From: Dioscorea cayenensis subsp. rotundata
Taxonomy: Eukaryota; Streptophyta; Magnoliopsida; Dioscoreales; Dioscoreaceae
DNA length: 64,000 nt
Reading direction: 5' to 3'
Assembly (NCBI RefSeq): GCF_009730915.1
Contig: NC_052488.1
Location: 19,214,305-19,278,304 of the forward strand
The translations under genes were made by a program, and so were the position numbers. The notes beneath the pieces are model-generated. The model did no database searches. It saw nothing but the letters and a program-made list of their open reading frames with translations, and was not told the origin of the DNA. This document shows positions 24,832 through 36,497 of the stretch, piece by piece. Numbering within the stretch: the stretch's first letter is position 1; every line of letters begins with the position of its first letter.

Positions 24832-25555
24832 AATATATTATTATTCAACTATTATGAAAATAAAATTCAATATAAATAGTTAAATGTGAATTAGGGCTGT
24901 AAACGAGCCGAGCCGAGTATCACTAGGCTCGAGCTCGGCTCGAATACATTATTCGAAGGCTCGAGTTCGGCTCGAGCTCGTTCGAACCATTTTTTTTTTG
25001 TGCTCGAGCTCGACTCGCTAAAAATCTCAAGTAGTCCGAGTTCGGCTCGTTTAAGCTCGAATTAGAATAATATATGTATAATGTTAGTAATTTAATATAG
25101 TTATTTAATTATATATTTTTGTAATTAATATATAAATTAATTAATATTATATATATATATATAAGCTTGTTTAGGCTCGCGAGCCTCGAGCTGAATATAT
25201 TATTATTCAACTATTATGAAAATAAAATTCAATATAAATAGTTAAATGTGAATTAGGGCTGTAAACGAGCCGAGCCGAGTATCACCAGGCTCGAGCTCGG
25301 CTCGAATACATTATTCGAAGGCTCGAGTTCGGCTCGAGCTCGTTCGAACCATTTTTTTTGTGCTCGAGCTCGGCTCGCTAAAAATCTCAAGTAGTCCGAG
25401 TTCGGCTCGTTTAAGCTTGAATTAGAATAATATATGTATAATGTAAGCAATTTAATATAGTTATTTAATTATATATTTTTGTAATTAATATATAAATTAA
25501 TTAATATTATATATATATAAGCTTGTTTAGGCTCGCGAGCCTCGAGCTGAATATG
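24832..25555. repeat. Recent 362-bp tandem duplication including the left half of a hAT-like element
   Basis: 24832-25193 and 25194-25555 are nearly identical at an offset of 362 bp, with only scattered substitutions and run-length changes. Each copy carries 61 bp of unique flank followed by the AGGGCTGTAAACGAGCC terminus. The duplication therefore arose after the transposon insertion. Confidence 0.85.
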
Positions 25556-25680
25556 TTTGGGCTCAAGCTCGGCTCAATAACATAAATGAGAAGCTCGGGC
25601 TAGGCTCGGCTCGTGAAAAATCGAATCGAATTCAAGTATTGACCGAGCCGATCTCGAGTAGCTTGGCTCATTTACACCCT
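25255..25680. mobile_element. Non-autonomous hAT-like TIR element (GAGCCGAGC-rich)
   Basis: Left end AGGGCTGTAAACGAGCC and right end (reverse complement) AGGGTGTAAATGAGCC form imperfect terminal inverted repeats. The 8-bp flanks TGTGAATT (25247-25254) and TGTGATTA (25681-25688) match at six positions and fit the 8-bp target duplication of hAT elements. The interior is made of GGCTCGAG/CTCGAGCC-type subterminal motifs and an AT-rich centre, with no transposase. The left end is repeated at 24893 by the tandem duplication. The peptide frame on the minus strand at 25253-25450 is an artefact of the repeated motif. Confidence 0.65.
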
Positions 25681-25689
25681 TGTGATTAT

Positions 25690-27540
25690 TGTTGTTGTTT
25701 TTTTTTTTTTCCTTTTTTTATGTTTTTTATTAATTTGTATTATTTGGGGTAGTTATTAAGTGACATTGATTTAATATTTAGTAGAAATAGGCATGAAGCA
25801 TGAGAAATGTGTAAAATTTTGTACATGCATATCTCAAAGGAATCTTCAAATTTTTTCCATATAGCTTTATAGTTGATGTTTAGTGGTTGGATATTAAAAA
25901 TAAAGAGAAAATTGTTTGATTAAAAATCATATTTAATATTGGGTCAAATATATATATACACACATATAAATTAACAGGCAATTTTTAAAATATTCTCTTA
26001 GTGTAAATGATGAGAACAAGATAAATGATGGTTTATTTTTTTTAATAAATTTTTAATTGACGGATATTAAGAATATATAAAAAAAATAAAAATTATTTGT
26101 AAGATATATAAATAAATATAGTTTTTATGAGAGATATATAAATAATTTCTCCTTTCAATTCTTGGCAATCTGCCAAAAATAAAAGTTCAAAAATAAAAGT
26201 AAAGCATAATTTGATTATTTGCATATATGAATTAGGACTATTTATTCAACATAAATTATTTGTATATATGAACTAGTTATAACTAGTTAGTAACAAATTT
26301 GTAAGATTAAAAATAACCAAAATTAGATATTTGAGATTGGGCCAAGTCTGGTAGCCCAAATGCATCATTTGGCATTCCCAACCCATACTACTATAATTTA
26401 GATTCAACATAAAAAGCTTGGGCTTTAAAACTTGGAGTGACCTTGAGACATATTTTAAAAGACAAATATACAAAGTTTTAGAAATAATATTTAGGATTAG
26501 AAGGTTGAATCACTCCTCACACACGATGAATAATGTGAATAGTGGCTGATCCATTTAAAAAATAAAAAATGACAATGAAATAAATAAAATTCATTATGAT
26601 TTTGAGCGCTTTCATTTATCTTAAAAAAAACCTTTTAAACTTATCAAATCCCCCTGGCATCCCTACATTTCAAAAAATTTTATTTTTAAATCTAAATTAA
26701 ATTAAAATTACAAAATTACTTTTACTATACCCTTTCACTAGCTCGCTCACATCTACATTGTTGCACTTGCATCCGAGCACAAGAGGAATGAACTCATCCC
26801 AGTCATGTTTGCACCCGCACACGCATGCTCAGTATTTTTGACATTCTATTAAAATATTAAGTGCAAAAATTAAAAAAAACAAGAACTAAAAATAAATGTA
26901 AAAATCAGGGGGACTATATGATCCAAATAAACATATACATGGAGTTTTTCGTAATTTTCACTACCATAAATTAGGGGAATCCACCAGTTTGAACTAACTT
27001 GATTATTAGACAACCTTACATAATAATAACATAAAATTTCAATGATGCCAACACTAAAACTTCAAGATTAATCATTAGATGAATGTATTTTTTATTCCCA
27101 CATAATGTTTATGTAACATCGAAACTAGAATTATTATAGTCACAAACAAATACATGTGAATACCAATTGGTATGACCAAACATGACAAAACTGCAAGAAA
27201 GTTTTGATCTTTATATGTACAGCAATCACCAACAAGGATTGGTTCAAATTAAATACATTCAACTGTACCATCCAACTAATAAAGTAATCAGTGTAGTTTT
27301 CATGCTGCTGTGGTCCCTCAAAAGAGATTGAATGAATTGAATGAAATGCAGAAGATGTGCACTTTGATATTCAGGAAAAGAAACACTGCATAACTTAGCA
27401 ACATTGATAGTGTTACTCTCTGCTCCAGTGTTCAGATTGTGATGTACAACCAAACATTCATTGGTGAACAAGAATTCTTCTTAATCAGCTCTAATGGTGA
27501 TAGCAACCAGAATGGCCCCCCCTTTTTTAATATGATGCTC
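25690..27540. other. AT-rich intergenic DNA
   Basis: Nothing recognisable apart from short low-complexity tracts. 27240-27480 is less AT-rich and has a minus-strand frame of 70 codons, but its product matches no family I know. Confidence 0.55.
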
Positions 27541-27563
27541 AGAACTTCCAACCAACCACTAAA

Positions 27564-28188
27564 GTCATTCTCAAACTTCAAATTGTTGTCTTCACACTGT
27601 CACGGTTGATATCTGCAAGTCTTATAAGTTTCAACAATATGTCAATAGTAAAAATAAAAATAGAATGCGAAAATGTTGCCACCACCCAGTGTATCTGCTT
27701 TGAGACACTCTTACCTCCAAAGAAAAGCTCAAGGATTTATAAAGAACATTCAAAATAATCAGATATTGGTGTTTTATTCAATAAACTCAAGGTATGAACT
27801 TCACATTCTAAGGTTAAAAAAAAATCAAGCAGAGATAGGAAAGGTTGAAGTATATCACCTTATCCAGATGATTGCTCACAGTAGCTTCCAGCCATCCATA
27901 AGAGTCATTCTCAAACTTCAAATTGTTGTCTTCACACTGTCACTGTTAATGCCTGCAAGTCTTGGCAGTTTCAACAATAGGTCAATAGTTAACAATAAAA
28001 ATAGAATATGAACATGCTACCACCACCCAGTATATCAGATCCAAAAGAGAGTTCAAGTATTTATAGAGAACATTCAAAATAATCAGATATTGATGTTTTA
28101 TTCAATAAACTCAAAACATGACTTTACATTCTAAAGAAGAGAAAAAAAATATGAAGCAGAGACAGGAAAGGTTGGAAGTAAATCACCT
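27564..28188. repeat. Tandem duplication, period about 340 bp, downstream of the TBL gene
   Basis: GTCATTCTCAAACTTCAAAT and the following sequence recur at 27564 and 27904. Later blocks, such as GAACATTCAAAATAATCAGA and CAGGAAAGGTTG-like sequence, keep the same order. The copies differ by substitutions and small indels. The 112-codon plus-strand frame across the first copy is not conserved in the second, so it is not likely to be a gene. Confidence 0.75.
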
Positions 28189-28376
28189 TACCCCTCTCTG
28201 ACCAAACGAATAATATAACCTATCTATAATCTTTCTTCTTTTTTTTTTTTTGCCAAAACTCCCATCAATTCAGCTCAAACTTGCTTTCTTCTCAACCTTA
28301 ATTATTCATTTCTTTGGTGTGGCAAATAATATACAAAAGGCATTACTTTTACTGTTACCACTTATTTTTTATCTGC

Positions 28377-30902
28377 TTAGTGCTTCTGTTGATATTGTTT
28401 GATCAGTAACTGTGCATATAGTAGCTCATTCCAAATGTCCGGAACTCCAGGTAAGCACCAATGGCTGCAGTCTTGGTACCTTTCTGGTGCTCGTCTCTCC
28501 TCATCGGAAAGGTTTTGCTTCCGGTAGATGGAGGGATGTGCATCTTTCCTATAATCAGTAATTCTAGTGATGTTCATGAAAGTGACTGGAGTTTTCATCT
28601 CTTTAAGCACTGTTTCCAGAACGCCCATTTTCGGCGGATAAGGTGCAAGATAGGTCTCATTCTTGATGGGTTCTGTCTCTCTGTCGCAAGCTCCACCTGA
28701 ATTCCATTGCCCTCCACTGAAAAACAAACATATTCTTGTCAAAAACATCACTTCAAAAAAGCTTAACATTCCAACTACCATATGAAGTGAGAGCATGATG
28801 TAAATACCTGAAGTGAGACGCTGAATAGCCCCGGAAGAAAACCAGAGTTTTCTTCGGGTTCACATTGGTATCCACCCACTTTGCCCATGTATTCAGAGCT
28901 TTGTGAAATGCTTCAATAACTTTTAGTTCACCGTAAACATGGGTCCCTTCTTGGTAATAATCTTTCCTGCAATAAAACTATCTACTTTTAGATTGATTAT
29001 AAAAGATTTTTACTAGTATGCCAATCAACAGATATAATTCAATTTTACCCTTTAGAAGTTTTCTCATGAGTCCACCAATGGCCGGTGTTAAATATGATTG
29101 CATAAGCATCCTTGTATTTGAAGGAAGATTTCTCAATTGTATCTAGCCTTAGTGTTTCCTTCTTATGGCCATGGTTATCCGGCACCTCCCACTCCTGAAC
29201 AAGAAATGGTGATCGAAAGAACTCGATCGTGCAGCCATAATCCTATTCACCAGCACAAAAGGAACACATAATTTACACAATCATCACATAAAACTTTGGG
29301 AGACAACTCAAATGCATTGAAACAACTAATCTCTACCTTGAATAAGAAGGAATATGAACCTTCTGTTCGGAATTCCCGCCTACCAGACATCTCAAAAACC
29401 TTCTTTTTGTCCTTAACAGAGTTTCTCAATACACAAACAAGTGACTCCCACATGTTCCTATTCAGTGAATCGCCAACAAAAACAAGCCTCTTTCCTCTCA
29501 ATCGTTCCAACATATCAGTTGCATTCAACCTAAATAAAGTATAAACAAAATGCACACATTACTCCAAACACCAAACTGATTGAAATAAGCACAAAATGGC
29601 TGCAGTGGTGAAATGAAGTTCTCACCTTGGGATGTTGCAGCCATTGGGCTGCCATCGGAGTTTCTGGTATGATCGGTCAGGCCTTCCATTAAGAAAGCAA
29701 TCAAAAGGTTCGTCAATATGAGGACAAGAACCTTCAGGGTAAAGAGGATAAGAATCATCCTTCACCCATCTCCCTTGGAATATATCACAACCAATCATAC
29801 TTTTGATCCAATCATCTCCCTTCTTGTCAGCACTGCCGTTGGAACTCAATGAAGATGAACCATTTCCCTTCTTCAGTGAAGCAGTGAGGTTTACAACAGC
29901 TGCTCCACTGGGAACCCCTTTGGTTACATTGATTGTCGAATTTCCACTCTTCTTTGGAGCTGTTTCATTCTTTGTTAAAGCCACATTTCCTTTAGACTCA
30001 ACCTTTGTATTGTTCTTATTGCTCCCTGATACCCCACTCTGTTTGGAAGTGTTCTTTGATGCCGTAACTCCACTTCCAGTGCTATTCTTATCTGAAACTC
30101 CAGTTTTGGATTGGTTTCTTCCCTCCAAGACTCCATCTTTCTTTGATCCTGAGCCTTCTCTCGGCTGATTCTTCCCAGGAACTGCATTTCCTGCCTGATT
30201 CTTCGCTGGAACTGCATTTCCGGTCTGATTCTTTGCCGGAACTGCATTTACTGTCTGATTCTTCGCCGGAACTGCATTTCCCGTCTGTTTCTTCGCTGAA
30301 ACTGCATTTCCCGTCTGATTCTTCGCTGGAACTCCATTTGTCGTCTGAGTCTTCGCCTGACCTCCATTTCCCTTCTGATTCTTCGCCTGAACTCCATTTC
30401 CTGTCTGGTTTTTCCCTTCCAAGACTGCACCTTTTTCAGTCGCAACACTCTCTTTTCCCTGATCCTTCACAGGAACTGCTTTTTCAGTTTGATTCTTGGC
30501 CAAACCCTCAACACTCTTTCCCTTATCCTTCTCTGAAACTCCACTCCCGGTGGTCTGATTCCTCCCCAAGATCCCATCTTTTTTCCCATCATCAACCCTC
30601 ACTTCACTGACAGACGCCCCAGCACTCGCAGTAAGGGAGGAGTTGGGAAAAATATAGGAAAAGATGGAGGAAACCTGGGATCTATAAGAAGAAGCCGAAG
30701 TGGAATAGGAATTGAACAAACTATTGAACCAGGGGGAAGCGCTTCCGGAAGAGTTGAAGGCGAGGAACGCAGTACAAGCAATGAACGCAAACATGAAGCC
30801 ATAGACAAAGATCTTCGTCTTCCTCGTCTTCTGAACCGGGAACAAAGCCTTCAGATCGGAGACAAAATTGTTGTTCTGGAGATGCTTGGAAGGGTCTCCC
30901 AT
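28377..30902 (-). CDS. TRICHOME BIREFRINGENCE-like (TBL) polysaccharide O-acetyltransferase
   Basis: Five exons on the minus strand: 30902-29626, 29529-29337, 29242-29049, 28966-28808, 28716-28377. All introns are GT-AG and the joined frame encodes 720 residues. A short basic N-terminus and one membrane segment (about 31-50) indicate a type II Golgi protein. A long stem follows (about 60-360) with a ten-residue repeat of the form [10 protein letters not shown]. The PMR5N domain starts at Cys372 (CDIFQGRWV). The GDS motif is at 445-447 ([13 protein letters not shown]) and the DxxH motif at 690-693 ([12 protein letters not shown]). GDS and DxxH supply the catalytic Ser, Asp and His of the TBL/DUF231 family, which transfers acetyl groups to cell-wall polysaccharides. 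[19 protein letters not shown] resembles the TBR/TBL1/TBL2 clade. The exact polymer substrate cannot be told. The protein is longer than most TBLs because of the repetitive stem. Confidence 0.95.
30170..30500 (-). repeat. 30-bp coding minisatellite in the TBL stem
   Basis: About eight to ten tandem units of roughly 30 bp encode variants of [10 protein letters not shown]. Many units keep N-Q-T, an N-glycosylation sequon. The reading frame is maintained through the array. Confidence 0.85.
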
Positions 30903-32786
30903 GGAGAGAAGGAATGCCGAAAAAAAACACCTTTTTTGTGGCTCTGTGTTTCTGGGAAGATGATGATGATGAAAAATGGGGGGAAGTGGGGAAGTGAAGA
31001 GATGGAAGTGGGTGGGAAGTGAGGAAGTGAGAATGAAGACGATGAAAGTGAGACGGTGACCGTACCTTAGAATTGGCTGCTGCTGCTGCTGCTGCTGTGG
31101 TTGTTGTTTCTATAACAAGAGAGGGATGCTTTGTTTAGAAAGAGATTCCTATTTGCTAATTATAACGATTTTGCCACTGATTATGCCTTTAATCTCTTTT
31201 CCTTTTCTAAAGGAATTTGCTTAAAAATTAGGTACTACTTATGAGTTTGTATAATTCGCATTTATTATTTCCAAATTTGGGTTGGGGGTTTCAAAAAATA
31301 AATAATTATAATTTTTTAAATTAGGATTTTGATTTACATCAAATTTAGAGGACATAATTATTTATTTATATTAAATTATGAATAAGCAACATTAAGACAT
31401 GTATAAGTATAGAATTAATATTTTAACACATCTAGATTAAGATTTAATTATTTTTTTTGTCAGGAAAAACATAATCAGAGAGCATCAATTTTTCTATTAT
31501 TTTTAAATAAAAAATAAACCACTAATAATTTTTAATTTAAGATTTTGATTTAATCAATTTATGGCGCAAATAAAAATTATGAAATTATTGCTTTTGTTTT
31601 ATAGTGGTTGTATTTTTTTCAATCAAACAAAAGAATCTTCAAAATCCAAAATTTTCATTCTTAAAAAGAACCCAAAAAACACTGTTTACTAAGTAAGCAT
31701 CAATATATATAAATACTAAAGCAACATAGCAAATTAATAATAATAATAATAATAAATTTACCTATTTTGATTTTTTTTTCCTTTGAAATAACAACTTTAT
31801 GGGATAAAAAGGACATGAAAGCAATATGTATGTTTGATTTAAAATTCATTAAATTGTCGGCATTACAAACAAAGAAACTTTTTCTTATGTGAATTATTAT
31901 TTAAAGAAAGAAAGGGTGATCAAGGAAAAATGATTATGCCCTTGATAAGTAAGCGGTGATCCAAAGCCAATCAAAATTAGCAAGATGCTCGGCTATTAAA
32001 TAAAAAAAAAGTTTTAATTAGAAAGTGGGGCCTCCATCTCATTCTCATGTGATCTCGTCCATGTGGGGCCCATTCTTCGCCCTTAATTAGACTCTTTTTG
32101 AGAAACAAAAAAAAAATCAATAATAATAAAATTAATTAAAAAGTGGGCCACGATAAGATACACCCGAGTGTTTAAACGGGAAAGAAGGAACGAGTGCCAC
32201 GAACGCGGTTTATGAGCACTGTACTGTCGGTGAGCGATGCGCGTGTCCTGTTTTGACGGTGAAGGGCGTGGAGTAGGTTAAGATTAAAGAGTGGTGAAGG
32301 TACACATAGTACTTCTTGGGTGTTTAATTATTATTAAAAGAGAGGAAAAAATGAGAAAAATATTTGACTCTTGGGAGATGGAATTGATAAGATGATGAGG
32401 GATGGATGTTTTGGTTTTGGGAGATGGAGTTGTTATCACACTTGATAATCAATCCGTACGTATTTTGTGGGGATTTGGTTCGGTAAAACTAATATTGTTG
32501 TTGTTGTTATATATATATATATATATATTTATTTATGGATTTAATTGGTCCAAAAAAATAGGGATTTAATTATTGTTTAAAAAAAGTTTTTGGAGAAATT
32601 TATTAAATTAGCCATAAGGCCTATTAGAACCTCCTCCTTCGCATAGAATGTTTGTTTTCAGGGAGGACCAGAAATTGAACTTTAAAGCGTAAGAAAAATG
32701 AGAGCATATGTCTTTGTTAAGTATATTATATGTGTATATTCACGTTCTTCATTTTTTTTAAAATTTGTTTATTTATTCAAAAAAAA
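30903..32786. other. TBL 5' region and intergenic DNA
   Basis: 30903-31130 is probably the TBL 5' leader and has a (GCT)n run near 31078-31096. Beyond it the DNA is AT-rich. A short GC-richer patch at 32030-32290 contains GTGGGGCCCA (TCP-type motif, about 32063) and GTGCCACGAACGCGG, and could be promoter sequence. No coding sequence is seen. Confidence 0.5.
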
Positions 32787-33590
32787 TCAAATATCTTAAG
32801 TAGTCCCTGTATTTTTTCAAATATGCACATTTAATTTTTTTATTTTAATCTGAACTTTATTGGTTCCTTTATTTTTCAAATTTTAACAAATTTGGCCCTG
32901 ATCAAGGTATTAAATATTAATAAAAAAAATTTTTTTTTTGGAAAATATTATATTTTATTGACTCGGGTGCGAATTGGAGCTAGATCCAATACTTAAAACA
33001 AGGACTAAGGCGTTCTTTAACCTTCCTTCCGTTCTGGTCTTCACCATTGGCCTTTCCCTCCTCACAGCCCCACTTCCACCTATCTATTCCAAGCCGCCTC
33101 CCCTTGAGACACCTTTGTAGCACCGCCTCCAATGTAGATAATATATAGTATTTTTTTTTAAAAAAAAAAAAAACCAACGACCATCTGGTCTATTAGCATC
33201 GGGTCTTTTGCATAAGTATTCACCTCGAGTGTCGAGCGTGGCTCCCCGAGTGTCGAGCGTGGCTCCCCGAGTTCGATCCCCATCTTGCGCAAAATGGGGG
33301 CACGGTTCGGTGGTGAGCGTGGCTCCCCCACGTATTCGTCCCTTGGTTCCGGCGCTTGTTGTTTTTCTCAAAAAAAAATAATAATAATAATAAAAATAAT
33401 TTTTATTAATATTTAATACTTTAATTAAGTCACTTTAGTAATTTTGGATGGCAAATTGAATGAACATAAGCTGAAGGACCAAATTTGCCTACATTAAAAA
33501 ATAAAAGTACCTATAAAATCCGAATTAAAATAAAATGATTAAATGGGCACATTTGAAAAAAAAAATATAAGGACTATTTAAAGTATTTGA
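32787..33590. mobile_element. Long-TIR (Mutator-like?) non-autonomous element with a nested SINE
   Basis: The left arm (about 32787-32930) and the right arm (about 33395-33590) are inverted repeats. TCAAATAT.TTAA.TAGTCC, CAAAT(A/G)TGC.CATTTAAT and TATTAAATATTAATAAA-like blocks recur in reverse complement order. The outer flanks CAAAAAAAA and ACAAAAAAA fit a 9-bp target duplication as in Mutator-like elements, but they are low complexity and so weak evidence. The interior holds a GC-richer 200-bp segment (about 32960-33150) of unknown origin and a SINE. No transposase is present. Confidence 0.6.
33174..33372 (+). mobile_element. SINE, same family as 9008-9190
   Basis: It starts after an A run with AACCAACGACCATCTGGTC, contains GAGTTCGATCCCC (box B) near 33269-33281 and ends before an A-rich AAAAAAAAATAATAAT tail. 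A 22-bp internal unit (CGAGTGTCGAGCGTGGCTCC core) is tandemly doubled at about 33226-33270. The copy at 9008-9190 has it once. Confidence 0.65.
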
Positions 33591-33600
33591 ACAAAAAAAT

Positions 33601-33752
33601 AATAAAATTATTATAGTTGTAATACGGTTTAAAAGTTCAAATATTTTTGTATGTAAAGAAAATTCACTAACGAGGTCTACTTGTATGAAACTCTCAATAC
33701 GTCATCTTGACTAATTTAAAATCTATAATTCCTACAAATTCAGTGGTGCAAC

Positions 33753-33801
<49 letters not shown>

Positions 33802-36151
33802 GAAATTGCTTGTGATTGATTCAATTTGAATTTAATTTAAAACTCAAGTTTTTGTTAAAAATAAAACCCATATAATGTTAGGTAAGAAAAAATATATTTT
33901 ACAAATTATGAGTTACATTTTTATTTTATTTATAATTTCACTTTTTTATAAAATATCATAAAATTCATCTTTTAATTTTATTTTAATTATAATATTTTTA
34001 CTTGGTTTTCCTAACCTGAAAAAAAATGTTTAAATATTTTCTGATAATAAAAAATAAGAAAATTGTAAATATATTGACAAATTGCAAACCAACTATTTCC
34101 GCATTTAAAGGAGTGATCTTTTGCTTGTTCAACGGTTAGAGTCGAGTTCATTGAATATCTATCAAAAGAAAAAAAAATTTAAATCATACCAAAATTTAAT
34201 GGGGGGTTTTTTGGGAAAAAAATGCGGACAGTAGTTGGGTTTTTAACTTGGTTTTTAAAATTTGAGTTAATTTAAAGTGAGAAGTACAGAAACGTACACT
34301 AAAAAGATAGAAAGCCTGATTTATGCCTAAAATTTTCTTATGAATTATTGGATTCATACTTTTTATTTAATATTGCCTTTTTGACCTGTAACTGGTGCAT
34401 ATGGTCTAATTTTTTTAATTTTTTTAAAATAACTTTTTGAGTTCTTGCAAAATGTCAATTGGAATTAAATTAATCCTAGCTTAAAACGTAAACACCAGAA
34501 TTTATTTAGATTAAAAAAAAAACCATAATCTCATTTTGAATGTGCCCTCTTGACTTCAAAAAAACACAAATTAACCAGAAAAGGAAGATAATTTTTTTCT
34601 CACAATTAAATCAATTTGGGTGTCTTTCTCAGAGGAATAATTACTGATCATAAACGTGCAATACTGCACCAAAATATTCAAGATTTAATATTAATTAGCA
34701 CATATATGACTCATATTTATTAATTGATTTTGATAACCAAATGATGTGCATCTTCAACTAAATGGTCCATCATCATATTCATTGAATCTGTTTCTTTAAA
34801 ATCTAAAAACATTAATTATAAACTTAAAACATCTTTAAAACTCCAGTGCTTTCTCTCCATAATGACAAATTTACACAAATTTAGGTAAATACTTTGACCC
34901 TCTATTGATTTTCTCACCCTTTACTATGTGAATATCTTGGACATGATTTTGTACTACAAAAGATGTTTTACTGCTACTCAAGAGTACATATACATTGACA
35001 TAAAAATGTTCTTCAGAAATACATTTGATGATATTTTCACAATTAAACTCTCTTGTGGACCATTGATAACTTTAAATGTAACTGATGATTTGAAAGATTT
35101 AACTTGAACATTGATTTAAGTACATACATAAACCCAAGTGACTTAAAGACAAGTGAATACATGAAATAGGTTCCATTTAATATTTACTGATGAAGCTTCA
35201 GCACTATATTTCTGCAGAAATACAGCTAGGAAGCACAAAGACATGGTCAGACATGGGACCATCTTGAAAGAAATCAGACAAGACAAGCACTTCTCTAAAC
35301 CACAAATGCCACTAGTTTTTTAAATGCATCAAGTGCAGAACCAAACAAGAAAGAACCTCATCCCTTGCACATAATGATCATGGCTTGCCCCTACATTGTT
35401 CAACCACTCACAACCTCACAACATTGCCTACATCTTTTCATTTCTCTTTTGGAAAAAGCAGAGGAAAAGGAATGAGAATGGAGTTGGTTTAGTGCCTCAG
35501 CAAACACTCACAATGCCCCACACACAATGGCACAAGCACAAGACTAGTGTGTGTTTCTCTCTTTCTCTGCAATGTCTGCAGGGCATGCTATGTTTCCTGG
35601 TAAATAATTGAATGAAAGTGCTTTTGACACGCTTGGCATGAGAAGAAGAAAGATATAAATAAAGGAAAATTATGGATGTATGTGTATAGGTATCACAAAG
35701 TTCTTATGATCACTAGTTAAGACATGCATATGTCTCCTATAGAAGCATGAAAGAGTTCTTGAACTCTTGTCAACTTTGACCAAAATGGAGTAACTTGGGG
35801 TAAAAGAGATGGGTCACATGCTTGCAAGCATCTAGATCTGATTTAAAGCATTTAAATGGACAACCAACATTGTGTTTAGAAAGACAAGAATCTTAGAGAA
35901 AAAGTTTGAAGCTAACTATAACATGATTGTAATGATATAACATTAAATGTGGAAGATAAGGTCCTTTTAGGCTCATAATTGGCATTGCCATGCTTTCGGT
36001 TTCTTTAAATGATTCCTTTCTGAAGAGGCAAGCTTGATGGTAACTTTATGGTCTCTAACAATGTCGGTGCCATATTTACTTGTGTAAGTTACTGAAGGCA
36101 CTAATATTGCACCCAAAATGTAGAAGACAAAGCATACTTAATCGATGATTA
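33601..36151. other. AT-rich intergenic DNA
   Basis: No gene recognised. It contains (AT)n at 33757-33797. 34840-35650 has a more balanced composition but only short, unrecognised frames. Confidence 0.55.
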
Positions 36152-36303
36152 CTGTAAGTTTTATGCCGATTTGAAGAGTTTTAATGGCATTAGTCCTTTC
36201 TAAATTGTAGGAACAGAAAGTATTTCTGTAAGTTTTATGCAGATTTGAAGAGTTTTAATGGCATTAGTCATTTCTAAATTGTAGGAACAGAAAGTAAGTG
36301 ATG
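36152..36303. repeat. 76-bp tandem duplication 3' of the THF synthetase gene
   Basis: Two adjacent copies beginning CTGTAAGTTTTATGC at 36152 and 36228 differ at only a few bases. The array lies about 200-350 bp beyond the stop codon and may be transcribed as part of the 3' UTR. Confidence 0.85.
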
Positions 36304-36497
36304 CGGTGGATATGAACAATGGCATCAAGTGCAGATAAGATGCATGATTGATAGAGAAACAAGGAAGAAATTTCTTAAAATTAAGTTAACAGAAACCTTG
36401 AAGAACAGCATTTATTCCATTCAAACAGTATTTTCTCGAAAGAAAATGCATGGAGACATTTAAAGGGGGAAAAAGCAGGAAACATGATAACAAGAAT

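Noticed and set aside
25253-25450. Minus-strand 65-codon frame rich in Arg, Ala and Glu
   Set aside because: It is translation of the repeated CTCGAG/GAGCCG motifs of the hAT-like element.
27673-28011. 112-codon plus-strand frame
   Set aside because: It spans a tandem repeat whose second copy does not keep the frame.
29803-30610. Plus-strand frames across the TBL first exon, with repeats of the LELHF type
   Set aside because: They mirror the coding minisatellite of the minus-strand TBL gene.
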